Assembly: GCA_017646945.1 (NCBI GenBank)
Contig: JAGCLN010000283.1
Span: 1-12,367 of the forward strand
Direction of reading: 5' to 3'
Source of the DNA: Clostridia bacterium
Lineage (GTDB): Bacteria; Bacillota; Clostridia; Christensenellales; Borkfalkiaceae
Length of the DNA stretch: 12,367 nucleotides
Shown piece after piece: positions 1 to 6,307 of this stretch (positions are counted from its first letter, which is position 1; each line of letters opens with the position of its first letter). Below the pieces are notes generated by a model. The model saw only the letters and a list, made by a program, of their open reading frames with translations, was not told where the DNA came from and searched no databases. A program made the position numbers and the translations under genes.

Positions 1-19
1 GATTTTGCAAACGAAAAAT

Positions 20-46
20 GGCCACCGATTACGGTAGCCTTTTTTT
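20..46. terminator. Bidirectional intrinsic terminator
   Basis: The arms GGCCACCG (20-27) and CGGTAGCC (32-39) pair around an ATTA loop with one C/A mismatch. Seven T follow on the plus strand (40-46). On the minus strand the same hairpin is followed by ATTTTTCG. It can therefore end the two small minus-strand genes at 59-273, and perhaps a plus-strand gene that ends before the window. Confidence 0.7.
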
Positions 47-58
47 AAATTGCAATAA

Positions 59-166
59 TTATAAATCGTCTGCATCTTGAACGGGTTTTTCGCCGTCAAT
101 TCCTTTTCCGGTATAACTACCAAGCGGGTCAAAATTAGATGCAAAACGCTTTTTTCTTTTTTTCAT
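59..166 (-). CDS. Small conserved-looking protein with GSYTG and PVQDADDL motifs
   Basis: This is a 35-residue protein read on the minus strand from ATG at 166-164 to TAA at 61-59. It has a basic N-terminus (MKKRKKRF), then SNFDPLGSYTG, and an acidic C-terminus ending PVQDADDL. From memory, short clostridial proteins of unknown function carry a very similar GSYTG...PVQDADDL layout; I cannot confirm this by search. Its start codon overlaps the stop of the upstream gene by one base (TAATG). Only a weak GCAAG lies before the ATG, so translation is probably coupled to the preceding gene. A terminator follows 13 bases after the stop. The longer plus-strand frame over the same bases (77-343) has no ribosome binding site and reads as a Phe/Leu-rich antisense product. 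Function is unknown. Confidence 0.7.
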   Translation of the reverse strand: MKKRKKRFASNFDPLGSYTGKGIDGEKPVQDADDL

Positions 167-273
167 TACTTGCAATTTTCAGTTGACTTCGCTTTAGACT
201 TAGAAGAATTTTTAGTGTTTTCAGTAGTCTTGTTTGAAGCCTTGGAGTTTTTAGAATTTTTAGCGTTCTTCAT
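166..273 (-). CDS. Small Lys/Asn/Ser-rich basic protein
   Basis: This is a 35-residue protein read on the minus strand from ATG at 273-271 to TAA at 168-166. Its ribosome binding site is excellent: GGGAGGT at 285-279, five bases before the ATG, which strongly supports real translation. The composition is extreme, with 10 Lys, 7 Asn, 7 Ser and 4 Thr against only 2 Glu. It starts MKNAKNSKNSKASNKT and has a single Cys near the end. It has no hydrophobic segment, so it should be soluble, disordered and about +8 in charge. It is the first gene of a two-gene unit with the GSYTG protein. The charge and the sporulation genes next door would suit a nucleic-acid-binding or spore-associated peptide, but that is inference only. 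I recognise no family. Confidence 0.6.
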   Translation of the reverse strand: MKNAKNSKNSKASNKTTENTKNSSKSKAKSTENCK

Positions 274-278
274 ACCTT

Positions 279-285
279 ACCTCCC
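279..285 (-). promoter_or_regulatory. Strong ribosome binding site of the small-gene pair
   Basis: GGGAGGT on the minus strand sits five bases before the ATG at 273. It is the main evidence that the low-complexity 35-codon frame is translated. Confidence 0.65.
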
Positions 286-392
286 GAAAATAAGTGTTTG
301 CACAATAATATTTTTTATACAATATTTTAAAAATTTGTTCTAATAAAGAAAAATTTTGAGTAACATATAGCAAACGATAAAGGAGATTTGTT

Positions 393-1130
393 ATGAGCGA
401 TTTAGAATACGTAAAAATGCTTGAAGTACCCGTAAGTTCAAGCGAAGTTATTTTTAAGCCGATAAAAGTAAAGAAAAAGGACGTTAAAAAACGCGTTATC
501 GAAAAAGTGAACGGCGAAACCGATAAAGAGAGCGCCGCTAGAAATAAGGAAAAGAAAAACCTTTTTAAATTCTTAAAGGTTAAGCGCGTAAAGAGAGAAA
601 AACTTCCAAGGCAAGAACCGTCAGTAGAAATTAAAAACGGTGGGTTTGATATCGTTTCAATGCAAGTGGTTACGATATTCGTGCTAATCGTAGGTATAAT
701 TTTAACTAATATCTTTTTTGAAAATAGCGGTATGAACAGGCTTATGCGCTCGGCGTTTAATAACGAAGAAGCAAGCCTTAATAAAGAGTATAGTGATTTC
801 ACCGCGCTATCGCCGTCAAAGAGCGGTGACGTTTCCTTGCAAGACGGCGTTATGACCGTTTTAAAAGGTAGCGTATATTCCCCGTGTGACGGTATGGTGG
901 AAAGCGTTGTTTTAGCCGATAACGGCGGTTACGTTGTTACCATTTCTCACAGCGATAGTTTTTCAACTGTGATTAGCGGGCTTGAAAGCGTATACGCAAG
1001 CGTGGGCGAAAGCGTATATTCAACTATTCCCGTAGGGTTTAGCGCAGGCGAAAGCAACGTTAGTATGTTTAGTAACGATGCAATCTTAACTTCTTACGTT
1101 ATTTCTAACGACCGTATCGAGTGGATTTAA
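393..1130 (+). CDS. spoIVFA: SpoIVFA-like sporulation membrane protein with degenerate M23 domain
   Basis: This 245-aa single-pass membrane protein has a long basic N-terminus (residues 1-80, Lys/Arg/Glu-rich). One membrane helix spans about residues 86-109. A C-terminal lipoyl/LytM-like beta domain covers about 158-217, with the M23-style pattern SPCDGMVESV, GGYVVTISHSD and VYASVGESV. The usual M23 zinc ligands (HxxxD and the later HxH) are absent, so it should not be a peptidase. B. subtilis SpoIVFA (about 264 aa) has this architecture and anchors and inhibits the SpoIVFB protease until SpoIVB cleaves it. The next gene starts three bases after this stop and is a SpoIVFB-type protease, as in the spoIVF operon. 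The start is set by AAAGGAGA eight bases before the ATG. I could not define a convincing sigma-E promoter in the AT-rich leader. SpoIIQ or another M23-fold protein is the alternative, and the operon argues against it. Confidence 0.75.
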   Translation: MSDLEYVKMLEVPVSSSEVIFKPIKVKKKDVKKRVIEKVNGETDKESAARNKEKKNLFKFLKVKRVKREKLPRQEPSVEIKNGGFDIVSMQVVTIFVLIVGIILTNIFFENSGMNRLMRSAFNNEEASLNKEYSDFTALSPSKSGDVSLQDGVMTVLKGSVYSPCDGMVESVVLADNGGYVVTISHSDSFSTVISGLESVYASVGESVYSTIPVGFSAGESNVSMFSNDAILTSYVISNDRIEWI

Positions 1131-1133
1131 AAG

Positions 1134-1982
1134 ATGACCAAATTAAGATTTAAACTGCACCCTTTATTTATACTTTTTGGAATATACTTTGCCTTTACCG
1201 GCAAAGTATTTTCTTTTATAATCTACACGCTAACTGCGGTAATTCACGAACTTGGGCACTTTTATTCTTCTGAAAAAAAGGGCTACGCCCTTAAAAAGAT
1301 AGTTTTAATGCCTTACGGCGCGCTTATTGAAGGAAACGTGGGCGAGTTAAAGTATAGTGACGAATGTAAAATCGCACTTGCAGGCCCGCTTATAAACGGA
1401 ATTATCGCCGTGGTTTTTATAGCGATTTGGTGGGTTTTTCCGATAACTTATCCGTTTACAGAAGAAATAGTTATAGCAAACCTATCGCTTGCGCTTATCA
1501 ACTTGCTGCCTTGCTATCCCCTTGACGGGGGTAGGTTTCTACTTGCAACGCTATCTTTAAAAACGAGTAGAAAAAAAGCAAAAATTATAGTTAAAACGCT
1601 CGGCGTAACCTTTTCGCTTTTACTTCTCGCGCTATTTATCTATTCTATCTTTGAAAAGTTAAATCTAACCTTACTGTTTTTTGCATCTTTTATTTTCGTA
1701 GGTGCGGTATTTGAGCAAAAGGACGGCGAATACGTAAAGATATTTTCAAGCCTAACCTTTAAGAAGGTTACTTTTCCAAGAGAAGTTAGAAGGGTTGTGG
1801 TTGGCGGTGATAGTTTAGTAAAGAGTTTGTATCCCTTTTTAATGGACGGCTTTTACTATGAAATAGAAATTATTTTAGACGATGGCGAAGTGATTTTAAA
1901 AGGCGAGAATTTAAATCGCTTTTTATATAGCCAAAACGGGTATGAAAAATTAAATAGCGCATTAAAAAAGTTCACGAGTTAA
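1134..1982 (+). CDS. spoIVFB: SpoIVFB-type intramembrane metalloprotease (site-2 protease, M50)
   Basis: This is a 282-aa polytopic membrane zinc protease, close to the 288 aa of B. subtilis SpoIVFB. The zinc motif HELGH is at residues 38-42. The second motif, NLLPCYPLDGGR, is at 123-134, with Asp131 as the third ligand and Asn123 as the conserved Asn. Hydrophobic segments lie at about 10-35, 80-105, 112-127, 150-172 and 175-192. A soluble tail (about 200-282) fits the C-terminal CBS-like region of the family. In sporulating Bacilli this enzyme cleaves pro-sigma-K in the outer forespore membrane, under inhibition by SpoIVFA and BofA. It starts three bases after the spoIVFA-like stop without a good ribosome binding site, which suggests translational coupling. 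The stop codon lies in the loop of the transcription terminator. A generic M50 peptidase is possible, but gene order supports SpoIVFB. Confidence 0.87.
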   Translation: MTKLRFKLHPLFILFGIYFAFTGKVFSFIIYTLTAVIHELGHFYSSEKKGYALKKIVLMPYGALIEGNVGELKYSDECKIALAGPLINGIIAVVFIAIWWVFPITYPFTEEIVIANLSLALINLLPCYPLDGGRFLLATLSLKTSRKKAKIIVKTLGVTFSLLLLALFIYSIFEKLNLTLLFFASFIFVGAVFEQKDGEYVKIFSSLTFKKVTFPREVRRVVVGGDSLVKSLYPFLMDGFYYEIEIILDDGEVILKGENLNRFLYSQNGYEKLNSALKKFTS

Positions 1983-2001
1983 TCGTGAACTTTTATTTTT
2001 T
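1964..2001. terminator. Bidirectional terminator overlapping the spoIVFB stop
   Basis: A 12-bp perfect stem (1966-1977 with 1983-1994) encloses the 5-base loop GTTAA. The plus strand continues TTTTATTTTTT and the minus strand continues TTTTTT. It ends both spoIVFB and the convergent lipoprotein gene. The spoIVFB TAA (1980-1982) falls in the loop, so the last codons of spoIVFB double as the left arm. Confidence 0.85.
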
Positions 2002-2962
2002 AATCGCCTGTTACAACAACGTTTTCGAGTGAGAATTTAAGATATCCCCTATCGCCGAAGCGAGTGTAGGTAGTAACGAGTCTGTGCCTGTGAGTATCTC
2101 TATCTTGAGCGAAGTATGCTTCAAGGGGGTAACCAGAGAAAGTATCGTTAATAACCATTTCAATATGAGCGCAGGAAATTTCAGGATTTTCTACCGATAA
2201 GTCAACGCCGTTTAAAGTGTAGTTAGCAAAGTTTTCAACGTGCAAGTCGCTGTTTTTATTGTAACCGTACATATTCATATCGAACATTTTATTACTAAGC
2301 ACGTCAATCGTTCTAAACGACCTTGAAAAACTCTTGTCTACGTTGAAAAGCCTTGGTATTAAAAGAAGAAGGTCGTTATCAATATAGGTTTTCTTGTTAA
2401 ACTTTTTAAAAGTGAAGGTTTGTTCGTTAACGCCCAGGCCGTTTATATCGCTTTCTTTTAAAACTGCAGTAGCGGTCGAGCCGGAATAAGTTATAAGGTA
2501 ATTGTATTTATAGTTTGAAGAATCGCTTGAATAAACCTTTTCGGTTTTGATAGGTTCAAGCGTGTCTTTAAACTCAGACTTTGTTGAGAAAGATTCGTAG
2601 AAAGTTCTTATAACCTTATCGCCGTTCTCGTCTTCCACTTCGCCGGTAAAGGTAAGGCTAAAATTCGTTTCGTAAACGTAGTAGTTGCCGTTATCCGTTT
2701 TGGTTTGAAGGGTTGTGGTGTACGAGCCGTCAAGAATTTCAATAGTAGAAGTTTTATCGGCAAGTTCTTCTGTATTGATAGGCGTGGTGTGAACTAACGA
2801 AACGCCATAAGTTGAAACTTCGCTCCAACCCGGCTTAAAAGCAGAAGTGTTTTTAAACCAAAGGTAACCGTTTATTGAAAGGCTTGTTGACGAGCAAGCG
2901 GTCATCGCCAAAACGCTCACCAATAAAGCCATAAGTAAAGTTAATCTTTTAAAAAATTTCAT
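2000..2962 (-). CDS. Secreted lipoprotein of unknown function
   Basis: This 320-aa predicted lipoprotein starts MKFFKRLTLLMALL and has a lipobox ending AMTAC, so signal peptidase II should cleave before Cys23. The Met at the -3 position of the lipobox is unusual. The mature part is hydrophilic and rich in Ser, Thr, Asn and Tyr, with alternating polar/aromatic stretches that suggest beta structure; I recognise no catalytic motif. The start is the ATG at 2962-2960, because GGAG lies seven bases upstream. The in-frame TTG at 2974 overlaps that ribosome binding site and is not credible as a start. The gene has its own promoter (TTGCTT-16-TATAAT) and a terminator beginning almost at its stop, so it is monocistronic. 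It is expected on the outer face of the cell membrane. Function is unknown. Confidence 0.8.
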   Translation of the reverse strand: MKFFKRLTLLMALLVSVLAMTACSSTSLSINGYLWFKNTSAFKPGWSEVSTYGVSLVHTTPINTEELADKTSTIEILDGSYTTTLQTKTDNGNYYVYETNFSLTFTGEVEDENGDKVIRTFYESFSTKSEFKDTLEPIKTEKVYSSDSSNYKYNYLITYSGSTATAVLKESDINGLGVNEQTFTFKKFNKKTYIDNDLLLLIPRLFNVDKSFSRSFRTIDVLSNKMFDMNMYGYNKNSDLHVENFANYTLNGVDLSVENPEISCAHIEMVINDTFSGYPLEAYFAQDRDTHRHRLVTTYTRFGDRGYLKFSLENVVVTGD

Positions 2963-2984
2963 AATATTCTCCAAATACTATTTC

Positions 2985-3012
2985 ATTATATCACACAATT
3001 TAAAAAAAGCAA
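2985..3012 (-). promoter_or_regulatory. Housekeeping promoter of the 2000-2962 lipoprotein
   Basis: Read on the minus strand, TTGCTT (3012-3007), a 16-bp spacer and a perfect TATAAT (2990-2985) form a sigma-A-type promoter. The expected start is near 2978, just ahead of the GGAG at 2972-2969. It is back-to-back with the addB promoter, with 19 bp between the two -35 boxes. Confidence 0.7.
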
Positions 3013-3031
3013 AAGTAATTTAGAAAATATC

Positions 3032-3060
3032 TTTAAAACTTGGTGAAAATATGATAAAAT
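3032..3060 (+). promoter_or_regulatory. Putative extended -10 promoter of the addBA operon
   Basis: TTTAAA (3032-3037), a 17-bp spacer and TAAAAT (3055-3060) preceded by TG (3052-3053) form an extended -10 promoter. The expected transcription start is 3066-3068, while the addB ATG is at 3068. No ribosome binding site lies near that ATG; the nearest GGTG is about 22 bases upstream. Together this predicts a leaderless or nearly leaderless addB message. Confidence 0.5.
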
Positions 3061-3067
3061 ATTCGTA

Positions 3068-6000
3068 ATGAATATTTATTTGGCAGATACTACCGCTAAA
3101 ACAGTTCAAACCACGGCGGAAGTAGTAAAAAATTTAATAAACGAAGGCAAAAAGTGTATCGTTTTTTCGGAAGATAAAATAACTCTTTCTTTGGAACTTG
3201 AAATAGCTTCGCGTTTAGGCGGTGGCTTTTTCGATGCGGAAGTAACAACTTTTAAAAGATACCTTTCTTCAAAAAAGGCTAACGCTATCGTTTTATCTAA
3301 AGAAAGTTCGGTAATGATAGTTAGAAAAATCATTTCCGACTTAACTCGTGAGTTCGAGTGTTTTAAAAGTTCGTTAAATTCGCCGAGTATCGCGCTCGTT
3401 ATATACGAACTTATTTCTCAGCTTGCCAGCGCAAAGGTAACCCCGCAAAAACTCAAAGACTTAATGGTTAACGACAATAACTTGACCCCTGCGTTAAAAA
3501 GTAAGATTAAAGACGTTGTTTGCGTTTACGAAGAATATCAAAACAGAGTTAGTAAAGCCGGCGTTTACGACAGTTACGAGTACTTATAGATAATTCCTGA
3601 AATTTGTGAAAACGATAGCGAACTTAGTAGTCTTGCCGTTGTCGTTTCAGGCTTTCAGTCGGTTACCAAACAACGCTATGACGTTTTGGAAGTCTTAAAC
3701 AGGGTGGCGGATAGTTTTACCGCAATCGTGCCTTACGATGAAAACAGTTCACTTTACACGGGTGAAACTTACTTCAAACTTAAAAAGATAGATAAAAACG
3801 CCGAAGTTATAAACGCGTGCGGAAACCTACCCGAAGAAGCGGAATTTATAAAACGCAATCTTTTCACGCCCGTAGGTGAAGACTTCGAGCCTATGCAAAC
3901 TAATAACGTTACTCTCTATGAAGCAAGTGACGTAACCGATGAAGCGGAATGGCTTGCGAAAGACGTTGTGTCCGCAGTTCGCGATAACGGTTTAAGGTAT
4001 AAAGATATAGCCGTGGCGGTAGGTAGTTTGGCTGATAGTTTACCCGCAATCGAAAGGGCGCTTGGCGATTATAACGTGCCGTATTTCGTTGAAAAATCAA
4101 CGGCGTTAGCAGAGCACCCCGTATGCGAGTTTATACTTAACTTTTTAGATTTTATAAGAAGGGGCTTAACCGCGCGTGACGGGGTTAAACTCATAGAGTC
4201 CGGTTTATTTGTTCCCGATAAAAAATTAGCCGATAGGTTGGTTAATTACGTTTATAAGAACGCAATCACAAGGCGCGCGTTCAAAAAAGAATTCGTAGCG
4301 AAAGATAAAAATTTAAAAGAATTTGAACTGATTAGGCAAACGATTATAGCCATTGAAGAAAAGTTCTCTTTAGCAAAAACGGTTAAAGATTACGCTATGG
4401 CGGTACGGAATTTATTAGCGTGTTCAAACGCCCAAGTGAACCTCACCAACTTAACCGAAGCGCTTAAACAGTCCAACCGTCCTTTGCTTGCCGATTTTAA
4501 CGGCAAGGTGTTTGATAAGATTGCGTCTTTATTATCGCAAATGGAAATGGTTATGGGCGATTCGGCGGTTTCCGCGCTCGACTTTAAAAACCTTTTCATA
4601 AGCGGTGCGGTTGGAACGCAGATAAGTTCTATTCCTATTTCAAACGACGCGGTGTATATAGGCGAGTGTAAAGACGTTAAGATAAAGAGCGCAAAAACCC
4701 TTTACGCCGTTGGTCTTAACGGTGACGTGCCCTTTACTCAAAGCGACACGGCGCTTTTATCCGATAGTGATTTAAGCGTTTTAGACGGGTTTGATTTAAT
4801 AATCGAACCCAAGATAAAGTCGGTTAACCTGCGCGAAAAGGAAAACGTTGCCGTTTCCCTTTGCTCGTTTACCGAAAAACTCAAAATTTCCTATTCTACT
4901 GAAAAGGTAGACGGAACTAAGAATTTTAAGTCGGATGCGGTTAAATCGCTTGCCGACCTATTTGGCTTAGCGCCTTTTACAAAGAAGACGCTCGGTTTAT
5001 GCGACAACGTGAAATCGCTTAGCGACGGGTTTGTTAACGAAACCACGGCGCTTATGGAACTTGCTAAAAATTATCCGCAGTATATGCTTAATGAAAAGGA
5101 CGTTCAAAGCCAAGTTGCATCATTTTACAAGGCGACCGAAATTTTAGGTAAAGGCGAATTAAAGGCAAAGGCGAACGAAATCTTCTTAGAAAAGAACAAG
5201 GTAAAATCAATTAAAGCGGGGGATAATTTGAGTGTTTCCAAAGGCGAAATTTCGGCAAGTATGCTCGAAACTTATTTTTCTTGCCCGTATAAAAATTACG
5301 CGTCTTACGTTTTAAGGTTGCAAGAAAGCCCCGTGCCTGACGTTAAGGTTAACGAAACGGGTACTTTACTTCATAAGGTAAACGAAATTTATGCCGACAA
5401 TATTGCAAAGGTTAGCGATAAAATAAGTTCAGACGCGCTCGTTTGCGATATTTATAACAAACTCAAAGAAGACGACGAGTTTAAAAAATATAGCGCAACC
5501 CCTCAAACGAAGGCGGTTTTAGATAGGCTTATTAAAGAAAGCAAAAAGGTTTGCTATAACATTTATTCTTCAATTTCTTCTTCCTCTTTCAAAACGCTTT
5601 ACCAAGAAGCCGAGTTTGGCAAAAACGGTGATTTCAAAGGCATAGAGATTGAGCCGAAAAGCGGTAAAATTTCTATAAAAGGAAAGGTTGATAGGGTTGA
5701 CGGATACTCTAATTACGTTAGAATTATCGACTATAAAAGCGGTAAGATTGACGATAGCGAAGAAAGTTTCTATACGGGTAGAAAAATTCAACTCTACCTT
5801 TATTTAAACGCGTTCGTTAGCGATACGATAAAGCCTGCGGGGGCGTATTATTACCCTGTTAAAGACGAATATTCTAAAGAGCCCGATAGGTTTGCGATGT
5901 ACGGCAAGACCGTAGATACGGAAGAGATTGTGATTGCAACCGATAAAGAATTAGAAGAAGAAAACGAATCGAAGATTGTAAACGTTAAATACAAGAAAAA

Positions 6001-6307
6001 TAGTTCTAACGGCAAGCGCGAACCATACGCATCGGCAGACGTTTTGAGTGAAGAAGATATGTATAAGTTTATGAATTACTCAAAACTTTTATCCGCAAAC
6101 AGCGTTGATGAAATTCGCGGTGGTTACATTGAAGCAAACCCTTACGACGGGGCTTGTAAGTACTGCGTATACGGTGGTATGTGTAACTTCTGCCATAGCG
6201 AAGGCGACCTTTATAGAAAGGTTGACAAAATAACCGTTTCAACTATTACAAAAGCGGTAGATATAGCGGAAAAACAAACTGATAAGGCGGAAAACGGCGA
6301 TGAGTAA
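3068..6307 (+). pseudogene. addB: AddB helicase-nuclease subunit interrupted by one in-frame TAG
   Basis: AddB pairs with AddA to unwind and resect double-strand breaks for recombination. The frame spans 1079 codons from ATG 3068 to TAA 6307, somewhat short of the roughly 1160 in B. subtilis, with a TAG as codon 174 (3587-3589). The frame is the same before and after: YDSYEYL, the stop, then IIPEICENDSEL and VVSGFQSVTKQRYDVLE. This aligns with B. subtilis HSEDYLTLLAEHIP...VDGFYQFTPQEFRVLE. The N-terminal P-loop is degenerate (ADTTAKT in place of GxxGxGKT). The C-terminal nuclease keeps a GTLLH motif, KVDRVDG and IDYKSGK (Asp888, Lys890). The four iron-sulfur Cys are present: Cys739 and the CxxCx5C at 1030, 1033 and 1039. 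The downstream piece (from about 3686) has only a TTG and no ribosome binding site, so efficient restart is unlikely. addA overlaps the end by 8 bases. It may be a nonsense allele, an assembly base error or read-through. Confidence 0.88.
3587..3589 (+). other. In-frame amber codon inside addB
   Basis: The TAG follows TTA and precedes ATA in an otherwise open frame. It falls where B. subtilis AddB has Thr in the sequence YLTLL, a position that is probably variable. It is one substitution away from CAG, AAG, GAG, TCG, TTG, TGG, TAT or TAC. CCTGAAA (3596-3602) can pair with TTTCAGG (3645-3651) a few bases downstream. That is only a 7-bp stem with a 42-base loop and may be chance. Confidence 0.9.

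Noticed and set aside
298..326. Possible promoter TTGCAC-17-AATATT before the spoIVFA-like gene
   Set aside because: The -10 match is poor in a very AT-rich stretch, and a sporulation gene would be expected to use a sigma-E promoter, which I could not locate.
77..343. 88-residue plus-strand open frame
   Set aside because: It has no ribosome binding site, is a Phe/Leu-rich antisense of the Lys-rich minus-strand small genes, and runs through their strong ribosome binding site.
260..802. 180-residue minus-strand open frame
   Set aside because: It is antisense to the spoIVFA-like gene, which has a good ribosome binding site and family features. It also covers the AT-rich intergenic spacer.
2963..2974. 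TTG start four codons upstream of the lipoprotein ATG
   Set aside because: The TTG overlaps the GGAG ribosome binding site that serves the ATG at 2962. The same reasoning removes the TTG at 11649 for the other lipoprotein.
3587..3589. Pyrrolysine or global TAG reassignment
   Set aside because: No other internal TAG occurs in about 10 kb of coding sequence, and no pyl genes or suppressor tRNA are in the window. It is possible only if shown elsewhere in the genome.
3686..6307. Separate AddB gene starting at TTG 3686
   Set aside because: There is no ribosome binding site, and clear AddB homology continues upstream in the same frame through the TAG. It is the 3' part of one interrupted gene.
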